Below, one piece after another: positions 41,961 through 51,773 of a DNA stretch of 64,000 nucleotides. The stretch's first letter is position 1; each line of letters opens with the position of its first letter. The translations under genes were made by a program, and so were the position numbers. Under the pieces are notes generated by a model that searched no databases, was not told where the DNA came from, and saw only the letters and a list, made by a program, of their open reading frames with translations. Source of the stretch: an uncultured Agrobacterium sp. (GTDB lineage: Bacteria; Pseudomonadota; Alphaproteobacteria; Rhizobiales; Rhizobiaceae); NCBI GenBank assembly GCA_913777615.1, contig CAJYTK010000001.1:156786-220785 (forward strand), read 5' to 3'.

Positions 41961-43016
41961 ATGGATTTGAGCGGTTTCGATATTTTTGTCATAGCGGCGG
42001 TCATTCTTGTCATCCTGACGCTCGTTGCCGGTATCAAGACCGTGCCGCAGGGATACCGCTATACGGTAGAGCGCTTCGGGCGCTACACCCGCACGCTGGA
42101 GCCCGGCCTTAACCTCATCACGCCCTTCATCGAGCGCATCGGCGCGCGCATGAATGTGATGGAGCAGGTACTGGATATTCCGACCCAGGAGGTCATCACC
42201 AAGGACAATGCCAGCGTGTCTTCCGATGCGGTGGCCTTCTACCAGGTGCTGAACGCCGCCCAGGCTGCCTACCAGATCGCCAATCTGGAATTCGCCATCC
42301 AGAACCTGACAATGACCAACATTCGTTCGGTCATGGGTTCGATGGATCTCGACGAGCTTCTCTCCAACCGCGATGCCATCAATGATCGCCTGCTGCGCGT
42401 CGTCGATGAAGCCGTCGGTCCGTGGGGCATCAAGGTCACGCGCATCGAAATCAAGGACATTGCTCCGCCAAAGGATCTCGTCACCTCCATGGCCCGCCAG
42501 ATGAAGGCCGAGCGTGAAAAGCGCGCCCAGGTTTTGGAAGCCGAAGGGTCGCGTAACGCCCAGATCCTGCGCGCCGAGGGCGCCAAGCAATCGGCCATTC
42601 TGGAAGCCGAAGGCCAGCGCGAAGCCGCCTTCCGCGACGCCGAGGCACGCGAACGTCTGGCGGAAGCCGAAGCCAACGCAACGCGCATGGTGTCTGAGGC
42701 GATTGCCGCTGGCGACATCCACGCCATCAACTACTTCATCGCCCAGAAATATACCGAGGCTCTTGCCGATATCGGCAAGGCGACCAATTCCAAGATCGTG
42801 CTGATGCCGATGGAAGCTTCGTCGCTGATCGGCTCGCTCGGCGGCATTGGCGCCATTGCCCGTGAGGTTTTTGGCAAGGACAATGACGGAACAACACCTC
42901 CGCCCGCTCCACGCGGACCGGCAAGCCGTTCCTCCGTTCCGCCCTCCAACCGCCCGGGCGGCCAGACAATCAACGTGACCGTGCCCAACCCATTCGCTGC
43001 CCCGACGGACAAGTGA
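41961..43016 (+). CDS. SPFH/stomatin-family membrane protein (QmcA-like)
   Basis: A 351-residue protein with one N-terminal helix ('[20 protein letters not shown]'), a band-7/SPFH domain (about 25-190, '[20 protein letters not shown]', '[20 protein letters not shown]') and a long Ala/Glu-rich coiled coil (about 190-270), then a flexible tail. Such proteins oligomerise at the inner membrane and often work with NfeD and FtsH-type proteases. AGGAG precedes the ATG. The NfeD gene starts 1 bp after the stop, as in many genomes. Confidence 0.93.
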   Translation: MDLSGFDIFVIAAVILVILTLVAGIKTVPQGYRYTVERFGRYTRTLEPGLNLITPFIERIGARMNVMEQVLDIPTQEVITKDNASVSSDAVAFYQVLNAAQAAYQIANLEFAIQNLTMTNIRSVMGSMDLDELLSNRDAINDRLLRVVDEAVGPWGIKVTRIEIKDIAPPKDLVTSMARQMKAEREKRAQVLEAEGSRNAQILRAEGAKQSAILEAEGQREAAFRDAEARERLAEAEANATRMVSEAIAAGDIHAINYFIAQKYTEALADIGKATNSKIVLMPMEASSLIGSLGGIGAIAREVFGKDNDGTTPPPAPRGPASRSSVPPSNRPGGQTINVTVPNPFAAPTDK

Positions 43017-43017
43017 C

Positions 43018-43476
43018 ATGATCGAGAAACTTGTTGCCGATCTCGGTCCCTGGAGCTGGTGGGTGCTGGCCGCCATCCTTCTGGTGGCGGAACTGGCGGC
43101 ACCGGGCGTGTTCCTGATCTGGATCGGCGCGGCTGCACTGGTGGTCGGCGCGCTGTCTCTGGCGCTGTGGGACATGGGCTTCTGGAACTGGCAGCTCCAA
43201 TTCCTACTGTTTGCCGCACTCTCCGTCGCCTTCGCCATTGCCGGTCGCCGCTACTATGACCGCAAACACGCGGCAACGGACGAGCCATTCCTCAACCAGC
43301 GCGAGGCAAGCCTCATCGGCCGCACCGCGACCCTCCAGGAGCCGATCACCGAAGGTCGCGGTCGTATTCGTCTGGATGATACATGGTGGCCGGTGCAGGG
43401 CGCGGATCAGCCGGCCGGCACCCGGGTCCGGATCGCCTCTGCCCATGGTCGCACATTAACGGTGGAGAAGGCTTAA
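43018..43476 (+). CDS. NfeD-family membrane protein
   Basis: A 152-residue protein with two or three N-terminal helices ('WWVLAAILLVAELAAPGVFL', 'LQFLLFAALSVAFAIAG') and a C-terminal soluble OB-fold domain (about 85-152, 'LIGRTATLQEPITEGRGRIR'). This is the short NfeD type, partner of the SPFH protein encoded immediately upstream in the same operon. The pair is thought to organise membrane microdomains. Confidence 0.92.
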   Translation: MIEKLVADLGPWSWWVLAAILLVAELAAPGVFLIWIGAAALVVGALSLALWDMGFWNWQLQFLLFAALSVAFAIAGRRYYDRKHAATDEPFLNQREASLIGRTATLQEPITEGRGRIRLDDTWWPVQGADQPAGTRVRIASAHGRTLTVEKA

Positions 43477-43541
43477 GCGTCGACGCAGCCCTCAAGCTTT
43501 AAAGTGTCGCAAAACGGTGAGACGCAGGCGATGGCATCGCC

Positions 43542-44138
43542 TCACTGTCCGCGTGGTTGTCTCAGTTTCGCAAGCGCCAGTGTTCGAAAACGCGCGAAGG
43601 CCTTCAGATCGTCGTTGAGCTTTACGCGGATGATTGCGCCTTCATAAGCGTCGACAAGTTCTCCGGCAGCCATGTGCGGATCGATGCCATCCCTCAGCTC
43701 ACCGGCGACCTCTGCTTCTTCAAGAAGGCGCGCGATGCTGCTTTCCCAGGAACGAAAGGCCTGCGCTAGCTTGGACCGCAGCATGGAACTTCGGCCTGAA
43801 ACAGTCTGCCCGAGGGCACCAAACAGACACCCGCCTGATGGATGCTCCTCGCGAAGCTGACTTTCGAGCAGCCCAAAATAGACATCGAGCCGTTGGAGTG
43901 GGCTAAGCCTTTGATCTCCAAAGATGTCCTTGCGCTGCGCTTCCCATATCTCTGCATAATACTCGATGATGGCGCCGACGAAATCGTCCTTGCTTTTGAA
44001 GAAATGGTAGAAGGACCCTTTAGGCACATCGACGCTCGCCAGGATCGGCCCGATCCCCACTCCTTCATAGCCATGCGCAATCAAGCCTTTCAGCCCTTCG
44101 CAAATAAGCTTGTGTCGTGTCGCATTCTCTCGAGCCAT
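43542..44138 (-). CDS. TetR/AcrR-family transcriptional regulator
   Basis: A 198-residue repressor. The N-terminal helix-turn-helix is visible ('GPILASVDVPKGSFYHFFKS'), followed by a helical ligand-binding domain with 'HPSGGCLFGALGQ', containing a cysteine seen in AcuR/NemR-like members that sense electrophiles. Ligand is not known. The ATG at 44138 has no ribosome-binding site and lies 3 bp from a palindrome that is a likely autoregulatory operator. It is divergent from a DMT transporter gene. Confidence 0.88.
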   Translation of the reverse strand: MARENATRHKLICEGLKGLIAHGYEGVGIGPILASVDVPKGSFYHFFKSKDDFVGAIIEYYAEIWEAQRKDIFGDQRLSPLQRLDVYFGLLESQLREEHPSGGCLFGALGQTVSGRSSMLRSKLAQAFRSWESSIARLLEEAEVAGELRDGIDPHMAAGELVDAYEGAIIRVKLNDDLKAFARFRTLALAKLRQPRGQ

Positions 44139-44141
44139 TAC

Positions 44142-44156
44142 TAGACGACCGGTCTA
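44142..44156. promoter_or_regulatory. Probable TetR-family operator
   Basis: TAGAC-N5-GTCTA (with GACCGGTC at its centre) directly before the TetR start codon, next to an AT-rich -10-like TATATAGT on the minus strand. Confidence 0.55.
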
Positions 44157-44295
44157 CTATATAATTCACACTGAGGCATTAAGGGGTATGTGGTCGGTCA
44201 ATGTCAAATGAAAGCCTCACAGCCGCCCCCCCAGGCAAACGTGATCCCGCACTTCGGTATTCGCATGTGCGAAAACATCAACCGGGAGGCCCGCG

Positions 44296-45168
44296 GTGAT
44301 CACAACCCATGAAAAAAGGGCACTGGGCATCGTTCTGGTTTGCGGCTGCTACATGATGTACTCCCTCCATTACGCCACGATGAAGTGGATGGGAAACCTG
44401 TTCGGCGTCTGGCAACTCCTCTTCATCCGCAGCATCGTGATGGTATTCGCCACCATAATGATGAAGCCCTCCGTATGCCGAGAAGTTATCAGGAGCCCCT
44501 ATAAGGGCGCGACGGCGGTCAGAGCGCTGTTCCAAATCGCCTGCACCTTTTGTTTCTTTGCCGCCGCAAAGCTCATGCCTCTGGGGCAAGTCACAACGCT
44601 TTATGCCGCAGCCCCGGTCATCATCGTCCTCCTCGCCATACCGATTCTCGGCGAAGAGGTCGGGAGAGCAAGTTGGGCGGCGGTCGTCCTGGGAATGATC
44701 GGCACCGTCATCGCCGCCAATCCGACGGGTTCCCTCAACCCTGTTCCAACCCTGCTTGCCTTTGCTTCCGGGATTTTCTGGGCTCTTGCGGTGATTTACA
44801 CCCGCAAGGCCGCGACACGGGAAAGCACGCAGGCGCAGTTGCTGACAACGGGCTGCGTCTTCTGCCTGGTCAGCGGCCTGCTGATGGACTGGACCACGCC
44901 GGCAAACTGGTTCGAGATCGGCATGTGTGCGATCCTTGGCATCGAAATATTGCTCGCCCAAATGCTGTTCTTCGAGGGATATCGTTTTGCACCGGCATCG
45001 GTCCTGGCGCCGCTGGAATATCAAAGCCTCATATGGGTCAGCATTCTCGGCTTCGTGATGTTTGGAGATGTGCCTACGATCCACACCGTCGTGGGAGCGA
45101 CCCTGATCGTCACGGCGGGCATCCTGCTTACCCTCTATGGCAACACACGCAAGCCCGTGATGCGCTAA
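44296..45168 (+). CDS. EamA/DMT-family transporter
   Basis: A 290-residue inner-membrane protein with about ten helices in two EamA repeats; 'LGEEVGRASWAAVVLGMIGT' at the end of the first and 'APLEYQSLIWVSILGFVMFG' in the second are typical. DMT proteins export metabolites; the substrate is unknown. The GTG start at 44296 has GGGAGG 6 nt upstream. It diverges from the TetR regulator gene (157-bp gap), which may control it. Confidence 0.86.
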   Translation: MITTHEKRALGIVLVCGCYMMYSLHYATMKWMGNLFGVWQLLFIRSIVMVFATIMMKPSVCREVIRSPYKGATAVRALFQIACTFCFFAAAKLMPLGQVTTLYAAAPVIIVLLAIPILGEEVGRASWAAVVLGMIGTVIAANPTGSLNPVPTLLAFASGIFWALAVIYTRKAATRESTQAQLLTTGCVFCLVSGLLMDWTTPANWFEIGMCAILGIEILLAQMLFFEGYRFAPASVLAPLEYQSLIWVSILGFVMFGDVPTIHTVVGATLIVTAGILLTLYGNTRKPVMR

Positions 45169-45216
45169 AGCGTATCAGCGGATCTGAACGATCGCAGCAC
45201 GCTTGCAACGATGAGA

Positions 45217-46212
45217 TTAGGCAACACCGATCCGGAGCAGATCGTGGAAGTGAACGAGGCCAATCGGCCTGCTGTCCTCATCGATCACAATCAGCGCGCC
45301 GATATGGTGCTTTTCGAGCGTGGCCAAGGCCGCCGTCGCAAGCACCTCTTTCTTCACCGTCTTGGGCGTGCGCGTCATGATGTCGTCCACCGTCAGCTCA
45401 GCCAGATTGCGCGTCAGATTGCGCGCCATGTCGCCTTCCGTGACGATACCGCAAAGACGTTCATTCTCATCCAGCACCGCAACACAACCGAAATGCTTCT
45501 GCGCCAGAACACGGATGGCATCTGCCATCGGCGTGCCTTTGACAACGAGCGGTACGCGCTCGCCCGTATGCATGATATCGCCGACCAGCGTCAGGCTCGC
45601 ACCGAGCTTGCCGCCCGGATGAAATACGCGGAAATCGCCAGCGGTGAACTTGCGTGCCTCAAGCAGGGCAATCGCGAGCGCATCGCCCAACGCAAGCTGG
45701 ATGAGGGTGGATGTCGTGGGCGCAAGCCCATGCGGACAGGCTTCTTCCTCATCCGGAAGCAGGAGAACGATGTCGGACGCCTTGGCGAGCGATCCCGCCT
45801 TGGCGCAGGTCAGCGCAATCAGCGGAATGGCGAAGCGGCGGGTGTAGTTGATGATGCTGCGAAGCTCTGCACTTTCGCCGCCCTTGGAAATCGCAAGCAC
45901 CGCATCATTGCCGCCAATCATGCCAAGATCGCCATGATTGGCTTCCGCTGCATGCACGAAGAAGGCAGGCGTTCCGGTGGAGGCAAAGGTCGCGGCAAGC
46001 TTGGCGCCGATATGGCCGCTCTTGCCGACGCCGGTAATGATCAGCCGGCCGGTGATGTTGCCGATCACATCGACGGCTCTGGCAAAGGCCTCGCCAAGAT
46101 CGCCAGACAGCGCCGTTTCCAGGGCAGCAAGCCCTTTCCGCTCCACCGAAACGGTTCTCAGCGCAGACTCGATGGCATTGTTTTCAGTCAGGGCGGCAGA
46201 TCTCGTGGTCAT
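45217..46212 (-). CDS. kdsD: Arabinose-5-phosphate isomerase (KdsD/KpsF/GutQ)
   Basis: Interconverts ribulose 5-phosphate and arabinose 5-phosphate, the first step to KDO of lipopolysaccharide. The 331-residue protein has an N-terminal SIS domain ('RLIITGVGKSGHIGAKLAAT', 'VHAAEANHGDLGMI', 'LPDEEEACPHGLAPTTSTL') and two CBS domains (about 205-331). The ATG at 46212 matches the family length; the frame extends upstream to 46317. It lies alone between a DMT gene and an outer membrane barrel gene. Confidence 0.95.
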   Translation of the reverse strand: MTTRSAALTENNAIESALRTVSVERKGLAALETALSGDLGEAFARAVDVIGNITGRLIITGVGKSGHIGAKLAATFASTGTPAFFVHAAEANHGDLGMIGGNDAVLAISKGGESAELRSIINYTRRFAIPLIALTCAKAGSLAKASDIVLLLPDEEEACPHGLAPTTSTLIQLALGDALAIALLEARKFTAGDFRVFHPGGKLGASLTLVGDIMHTGERVPLVVKGTPMADAIRVLAQKHFGCVAVLDENERLCGIVTEGDMARNLTRNLAELTVDDIMTRTPKTVKKEVLATAALATLEKHHIGALIVIDEDSRPIGLVHFHDLLRIGVA

Positions 46213-46364
46213 GGCCGGACTGTTACTCTTTTCGCCTTTGCCTGTCCATTGGCGAAATCCTGCTGGCGTCTGGGTTGGCGCCCTCCAATCAACTGTGATC
46301 AACCAGATGTTAACCATGCGGTTTTACCTTTGAGTAACCAACATACCGAATCCGGGTGAAACGC

Positions 46365-47906
46365 ATGAACCGTCACAGCAGAGCGATGCGTCTGAAGACG
46401 TTGCGCAGAGCAGCCGTCGCTCTGCCCGCCTGCCTGTGGCTGTCCTTTCCTGTGCAGGCCCAGACAAGCGGGCCAAATAGCGGCCAGAACAGCGGTCAGA
46501 ACACGGGCCGCAACACACCGGTCTTGCCGATCGGCCTTCAAAGCGCCGATCCTTATGCCAACGATCCAGCGTCCGGTCAGCCAGTCGGCACGAATGCCGA
46601 TACGCCCGCCGCAACCGTTGTTCCCACGCCCCGTCCTGAACGAACGCCGAATGGCGTGATTGGTGCGCGCACAGAGCCCGGCAGCGCCATACCCGAACCG
46701 GTGGATGAGGCGATAGAGCCAGCCGACCGGCGCGACAACATCTTCGAGCCGACGGTGGATGGCGGCGAGAAAGCCACCGTCGATGATGGTACAGCACCCG
46801 GAATCCGCATCGGGACGCTGACGCTGCGCCCATCGATCAGCCAGACGATCAACCATGAAAACAAGAAGTTTCCGGCGGCCTCCACCAACCGGACCTATCT
46901 GGCAACCGGGATTCGCGGCACACTGACCAGCGACTGGTCGCGCCACGCTTTGACGGTTTCAGGCGAAGGCGTCTATGAGCGCAATATCAGCGGCGGCAGT
47001 GCCGGGGAGAACCCGAGCGCCAACGTGCAGGCGGAGTTGCGGCTCGATCTGGCAGACCAGACAACCGCCCGGCTTAAGGCGGGCTATGCCTTCAGCCGCG
47101 AGGACACCAGCGATCCGAACGCCATTTCCGGTGCATCGATCCAGGGTGGCGAACATCTCTTCACAGCTGGCGGGTCGATCGAGCGCAATATCGGTCTGGT
47201 CAAGGCGCTTGCAGCCCTCGATCTCTCCCGCGCCATCTATACTGATGCCAAGGGCATCAATGGCCAGTCGATCAGCCTTGCCGACCGAGATCGGTCCGGC
47301 GTAGCCTTGCGCGGCCGTGTCGGCTACGAAATGTCGCCTGCGCTCGTCCCCTTCCTCGAAGCGACGGGCGCCTTGAGCACCTACGACAACAAGACAGACA
47401 GCACCGGTTACCAGCGATCTTCCACCTCCTACGGCGCCAAGGTCGGAACGCAGATCGATCTCGGCGAAAAGTGGCGCGGCGAAGTGGCAGTCGGCCTGCT
47501 GCGACGCGATTACGACGACAACCGTCTGGCATCGGTCAACGCCTTGACCACAGATGGCACCCTCACCTGGTCCCCCATGCGCGGCACGGATGTCAATTTC
47601 GGCCTGAAGACCGACATAGAAGATTTTGCCGGCGGCGCGCGCGGCGGTTGGGTCACGCGTCAATTGACGGTTGCGGTCATCCAGCAATTGCGAAACGATC
47701 TCGTGGCGCGGCTAAGCTCCGGGCTTGAACACCGCAACTTCCAGACAGACAGCATCGACAATCAAATCAAGTATTCGGTGGGCGCTGGCCTGACCTGGAA
47801 GATCAACCGCTATCTCGATTTCACCACCGACCTGACTTACGAAACCACGCCCGTCATCAAGACAAGCGATTGGCGCATTGGCGCCGGCCTGACGCTCAGG
47901 CGATAA
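46365..47906 (+). CDS. Outer membrane beta-barrel protein
   Basis: A 513-residue exported protein with a signal peptide ('ACLWLSFPVQA'), an Asn/Gln/Gly/Pro-rich segment (about 35-130) and a C-terminal region from about 150 with alternating amphipathic beta strands ('LRPSISQTINHE', 'RTYLATGIRGTLTSDW', 'HRNFQTDSIDNQIKYSVGAG', 'WRIGAGLTLRR'). This resembles the BBP2-type barrels of alphaproteobacteria. The last residue is Arg, not the usual aromatic. A GTG at 46356 is in frame; the ATG at 46365 is preferred. Function unknown. Confidence 0.8.
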   Translation: MNRHSRAMRLKTLRRAAVALPACLWLSFPVQAQTSGPNSGQNSGQNTGRNTPVLPIGLQSADPYANDPASGQPVGTNADTPAATVVPTPRPERTPNGVIGARTEPGSAIPEPVDEAIEPADRRDNIFEPTVDGGEKATVDDGTAPGIRIGTLTLRPSISQTINHENKKFPAASTNRTYLATGIRGTLTSDWSRHALTVSGEGVYERNISGGSAGENPSANVQAELRLDLADQTTARLKAGYAFSREDTSDPNAISGASIQGGEHLFTAGGSIERNIGLVKALAALDLSRAIYTDAKGINGQSISLADRDRSGVALRGRVGYEMSPALVPFLEATGALSTYDNKTDSTGYQRSSTSYGAKVGTQIDLGEKWRGEVAVGLLRRDYDDNRLASVNALTTDGTLTWSPMRGTDVNFGLKTDIEDFAGGARGGWVTRQLTVAVIQQLRNDLVARLSSGLEHRNFQTDSIDNQIKYSVGAGLTWKINRYLDFTTDLTYETTPVIKTSDWRIGAGLTLRR

Positions 47907-47909
47907 AAA

Positions 47910-47932
47910 AATCCCGGCGCGAGGCCGGGATT
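47910..47932. terminator. Bidirectional terminator between barrel gene and galU
   Basis: AATCCCGGC-N5-GCCGGGATT; seven A residues on the left give a T run for galU transcripts on the minus strand. A second weak dyad with CACCC/GGGTG ends follows at about 47947-47983. Confidence 0.85.
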
Positions 47933-47999
47933 CTTGAGGCTTGCCACCCTGAGCTTCCGGGTCGAGCCCGAAAGCGACGGGGTGACTTGATCAACCGGA

Positions 48000-48890
48000 T
48001 CAGCCCATTTTGGCGATGATGTCCTTCAGCGGGCCTTCGATCAGCGGGCGGATGTCCTCGCGCTGCAGGGCAAAAGCCAGGTTGGCCAGAATGAAGCCAT
48101 CCTTTGCGCCGGTGTCGTAGGTTTCGCCGCGGAATGGATAAGCGGTGAAGTCCTGCTGCTTCAGAAGCTTCAGCATGCTGTCCGTCAGCTGGATCTCGTT
48201 GCCGGCACCACGTTCCTGCGTTTCGAGCAGCGTGAAGATTTCCGGCTGGAGAATGTAACGGCCGTTGATGAAGTAGTTCGACGGCTGCGTGCCCTTGGCA
48301 GGCTTTTCCACCATGTCGGTAATGCGAAAACCGTTACCGATCTCTTCGCCGGGCGCTACGATGCCGTAACGATGGGCAAGCTCCGGTGCGCATTCTTCAA
48401 CCGCAAGAACGTTGCCGCCGCTCTGATCGTAGAGCTCGACCATGCCCTTGAGGCAGGACTTGTTGTCACCCGTCATGATCATGTCGGGCAGCAGAACCGC
48501 GAAGGGTTCATCGCCGACGATGTCGCGTGCGCACCATACCGCGTGGCCGAGACCGAGCGGAACCTGCTGCCGCGTGAAGCTGGCGGTGCCGGCTTTCGGC
48601 AGGATATTGGACAGAAGGGTCAATTCGGCATTCTTGTTGCGCTCGCGCAGCATCTGCTCCAGCTCGAACTGGATGTCGAAGTAGTCCTCGATCACGCCCT
48701 TGCCGCGTCCGGTGACGAACACGAAGTGCTCGATACCGGCCTCAGCCGCCTCATCCACCACATATTGGATGACTGGCTTGTCGACCACCGTGAGCATTTC
48801 CTTCGGAACCGCTTTTGTTGCCGGCAGGAAACGTGTTCCAAGACCTGCAACGGGAAACACTGCTTTCCGAATCTTCTTCTTTTCTACCAC
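48000..48890 (-). CDS. galU: UTP-glucose-1-phosphate uridylyltransferase
   Basis: Makes UDP-glucose for exopolysaccharide, lipopolysaccharide and glucan synthesis. The 296-residue protein has the nucleotidyltransferase signature '[20 protein letters not shown]', '[17 protein letters not shown]' and '[17 protein letters not shown]'. The start is a GTG at 48890 with GGAGGG 4-5 nt upstream; a GTG at 48932 is in frame but adds a weak leader. In S. meliloti the homologue is ExoN-like. Confidence 0.96.
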   Translation of the reverse strand: MVEKKKIRKAVFPVAGLGTRFLPATKAVPKEMLTVVDKPVIQYVVDEAAEAGIEHFVFVTGRGKGVIEDYFDIQFELEQMLRERNKNAELTLLSNILPKAGTASFTRQQVPLGLGHAVWCARDIVGDEPFAVLLPDMIMTGDNKSCLKGMVELYDQSGGNVLAVEECAPELAHRYGIVAPGEEIGNGFRITDMVEKPAKGTQPSNYFINGRYILQPEIFTLLETQERGAGNEIQLTDSMLKLLKQQDFTAYPFRGETYDTGAKDGFILANLAFALQREDIRPLIEGPLKDIIAKMG

Positions 48891-49090
48891 ACATCCCTCC
48901 TGAGAGATTTCAACGGTTTTTAAGTAACGCACACGAACTTGTTATGACAAAAGTGGCAAGTTTTTGCAAAGGGTGACGTTACCTATCGTTAATGGTAAAG
49001 AATTTGTTGACTTTAATCTGGTACCCCGTCGTGAAGCCCGATGCGTGTCTCGCAATCGAACTGACATTCGAGAGAAACGAAAGACTGACG

Positions 49091-50314
49091 ATGAAAAAGA
49101 TGATCCTTTCCGGCGTCCGTAAATTTGGCTGCGTAGCACTCGCAGGCCTGACCATTGCTCTGACACCCGTCACTGCAAATGCAGATGCGGGCTTCAAGCA
49201 ATGGATCAACCAGTTCTATGCCACAGCCGCCAAGGAAGGCATTTCGCGCGCGACCTATCAGAAGGCCTTTGCAGGCGTTTCCGAACCTGATCCCGATGCG
49301 TTGCGTAAGGCGACCTATCAGCCAGAATTCACCACCCAGATCTGGGATTATCTCGACAGCCGCGTGAACCCCTATACGGTGCGCATCGGTCGCGAGATGA
49401 AGATGAAGCACGCCACGACGCTCAACTGGATCGAGCGCAATTTCGGTGTCGACAAGCACGTCATCCTCGCCATCTGGTCGATGGAATCCAATTACGGCGC
49501 GGTGCTGGAAAAGCCCGAACGCCTTCACAACATTCCCCAGGCACTGGCAACGCTTGCCTATTCCGATCCCAAGCGCGCCAAGTTTGCCCGCACACAGCTG
49601 ATTGCCGCACTGAAAATCCTGCAGTCGGGTGACGTGACGCCAAAGCAGTTGACCGGCTCATGGGCAGGCGCCATGGGCCACACCCAGTTCATCCCGACGA
49701 GCTATCTGCTCTATGCGGTCGATGCGGATGGCAACGGCAAGCGCGACATCTGGCATTCCGTGCCGGATGCGCTGGCAACGGCTGCCAACCTTCTGGCGAA
49801 GAACGGCTGGGAGCCGGGCCGCACCTGGGGCTATGAGACAGCCGTTCCTGCTGGCGGAGCACGCTATGCGGACCAGACGAAGTCGCTCGCCGAATGGCAG
49901 AAGCTCGGCTTCCTCCGCCCGAACGGCAAGGGTTTTCCGCGCGGATCGGATCGCGCGACGCTGAAGCTTGAAGGTGGTTCGAATGGTCCAGGTTTCCTGA
50001 TGACCAAGAACTTCTTCACCATCAAGCGCTACAACGCGTCGGACAGCTATGCGCTTGCCGTTGGCCTTCTGGCAGACGAGATTGCCGGTTATGGCGGCAT
50101 GCAGCAGAAGTGGCCGCGCCCGAACGGCACGCTGGACATCAAGGAAAAGTTCGAGCTTCAGACACGTATGAAGGAGCTCGGCTATTACGATGGCGAGATC
50201 GATGGCAATTTCGGCTCCGGCTCGAAGGCAGCGATCAGCGCCATTCAGAGGCGCATGGGCCTGCAAAATGATGGCGAGCCATCGCAGACCCTCCTGAGAG
50301 CACTGCGTAACTGA
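49091..50314 (+). CDS. Lytic murein transglycosylase (MltB/SLT_2) with peptidoglycan-binding domain
   Basis: A 407-residue secreted enzyme that cleaves the glycan strands of peptidoglycan. A signal peptide (1-32) is followed by an SLT_2/MltB catalytic domain with catalytic E132 ('WSMESNYG') and the conserved 'GSWAGAMGHTQFIPTSYLLY', and a C-terminal PG_binding_1 domain (about 345-405, 'LGYYDGEIDGNFGSGSKAAI'). The ATG at 49091 begins a clean signal peptide. It diverges from galU by about 200 bp. Confidence 0.95.
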   Translation: MKKMILSGVRKFGCVALAGLTIALTPVTANADAGFKQWINQFYATAAKEGISRATYQKAFAGVSEPDPDALRKATYQPEFTTQIWDYLDSRVNPYTVRIGREMKMKHATTLNWIERNFGVDKHVILAIWSMESNYGAVLEKPERLHNIPQALATLAYSDPKRAKFARTQLIAALKILQSGDVTPKQLTGSWAGAMGHTQFIPTSYLLYAVDADGNGKRDIWHSVPDALATAANLLAKNGWEPGRTWGYETAVPAGGARYADQTKSLAEWQKLGFLRPNGKGFPRGSDRATLKLEGGSNGPGFLMTKNFFTIKRYNASDSYALAVGLLADEIAGYGGMQQKWPRPNGTLDIKEKFELQTRMKELGYYDGEIDGNFGSGSKAAISAIQRRMGLQNDGEPSQTLLRALRN

Positions 50315-50353
50315 TAATGGTCCTGACGGGCCAACAATATTAGCATATAGTCA

Positions 50354-51619
50354 ATGGGACCGTCTCGGGAACATCACGCCATGACCACCAGAGAAGCAGG
50401 ACCCATTGCAAAGACCGTGAAGCGCGGCAGTGTCGCGCTTCTTGTCGTGACGCTCAGCGTGCCGTCCTGGACGGCAACTGCGGTTGCGCAGGAGTACCGC
50501 GAACGCCGCACGCTGATGGAAATGCTGTTTGGCGGCCCCAATCAGTATAATGATCGTCTTTATTCGCCGGAGCGGCGCGAGCAGCGGCGCCAGGCTGCAC
50601 CGCCACGCCAGAACTCCAACCGTTCCGTCACAAGGCCATCGGCGCCGCGCAGTACGCCGTCGGTCGTGCAGATGCGCACCGCCAAGCCCGCGCCGGTCGA
50701 GAAGCTGGAAACCGCCAAACGCGTTCTCATCGTCGGTGATTTTCTAGCCGGCGCCATGGGCGAGGCGCTTGTCTCCACCTTCGAAAGCTCCGCAGGCATC
50801 GCCATCGACGTGCGTGCCAACGGCTCGTCCGGCCTGGTGCGTTCGGATTACTACGACTGGTTCGCCAATCTTCCGCAATTCATCAAGGACACAAAGCCTG
50901 CCACCATCGTCATCATGATGGGTTCCAACGACCGTCAGGCGATGGATATCGGCGGCACGAAGGAAAAATACGGCACCGAACTCTGGTTCAAGGAATACGA
51001 GAAGCGCATCGACGCTCTGATCACACTTGCCAAGCGCCAGCAGGTGCCGGTGCTGTGGGTGGGTCTGCCCGCCTTCCAGTCGCCCTCGCTGACGGCGGAT
51101 TTCGTCGGCTTCAACCGCCTTTACCGTAGCCATATCGAAAAGCTCGGCGGCGAGTTCGTCGATGTCTGGGACGGCTTCGTGGATGAGGGCGGCAAATACG
51201 TGACCACGGGATATGATGTGAACGGCCAGCAGGCACGTCTGCGCGAGGCAGACGGCATCGGCATGACCCAGGCCGGCAAGCAGAAGCTCGCATTCTATGT
51301 GGAGAAATTCGTTCGCCGCCATCTCGATGGCGCAGAACCCGATCTGAAAACGCTGGACGGCAGCAACCTGCCCGCACTGACTTCGCTCCCGGCACTCGGC
51401 ATCGATGCCCAGCAGGTTCGCACCCAGCCGATCAGCCTGACCGATCCGGATCTCGACGGTGGTGACACTCTGCTTGGTGGAAAACCGGCTCCGGCCAAAT
51501 TTTCCGTGGTCGAAACGCCGCGCGAAAAGCTGACGAAGCGCGGACTGATGGAAGATGCGCCGCTTGGCCGCGTGGACGATTACCGCCTGCCGGCGACCGG
51601 CGAAACGGCGGCGAAATAG
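50354..51619 (+). CDS. DUF459 (SGNH/GDSL-like) protein with altered nucleophile motif
   Basis: A 421-residue exported protein. A signal peptide (about 20-46, 'VALLVVTLSVPSWTATAVA') precedes an Arg/Gln/Pro-rich linker and an SGNH-like hydrolase domain of the DUF459 family from about 120, with 'VLIVGDFLAGAMGEAL', 'ATIVIMMGSNDRQ' and 'GIGMTQAGKQKLAF'. The usual GDS nucleophile is GDF here (residues 128-130), so esterase activity may be lost. The start could also be the ATG at 50381; neither has a strong ribosome-binding site. It lies 39 bp after the transglycosylase, perhaps in one operon. Confidence 0.85.
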   Translation: MGPSREHHAMTTREAGPIAKTVKRGSVALLVVTLSVPSWTATAVAQEYRERRTLMEMLFGGPNQYNDRLYSPERREQRRQAAPPRQNSNRSVTRPSAPRSTPSVVQMRTAKPAPVEKLETAKRVLIVGDFLAGAMGEALVSTFESSAGIAIDVRANGSSGLVRSDYYDWFANLPQFIKDTKPATIVIMMGSNDRQAMDIGGTKEKYGTELWFKEYEKRIDALITLAKRQQVPVLWVGLPAFQSPSLTADFVGFNRLYRSHIEKLGGEFVDVWDGFVDEGGKYVTTGYDVNGQQARLREADGIGMTQAGKQKLAFYVEKFVRRHLDGAEPDLKTLDGSNLPALTSLPALGIDAQQVRTQPISLTDPDLDGGDTLLGGKPAPAKFSVVETPREKLTKRGLMEDAPLGRVDDYRLPATGETAAK

Positions 51620-51688
51620 ACGCTATGTGGCGCAACGGGTAGTCAGCTACCCGTTTTCGCCGGTTTTTCATCACGAAATATTAAAGTC

Positions 51689-51714
51689 GGAACGATCTCC
51701 CTTCAAGCTGTGTT
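51689..51714 (+). promoter_or_regulatory. EcfG/RpoE2-type general stress promoter
   Basis: GGAAC (51689-51693), an 18-nt spacer, then GTT (51712-51714), matching the alphaproteobacterial GGAAC-N18/19-TT pattern, 60 bp before the KGG gene. Confidence 0.55.
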
Positions 51715-51773
51715 CACGCCCGGCAAGGCATGAGGCTTTGCTGAAAAAAGATGGATATGAGGAGTATACCGTC

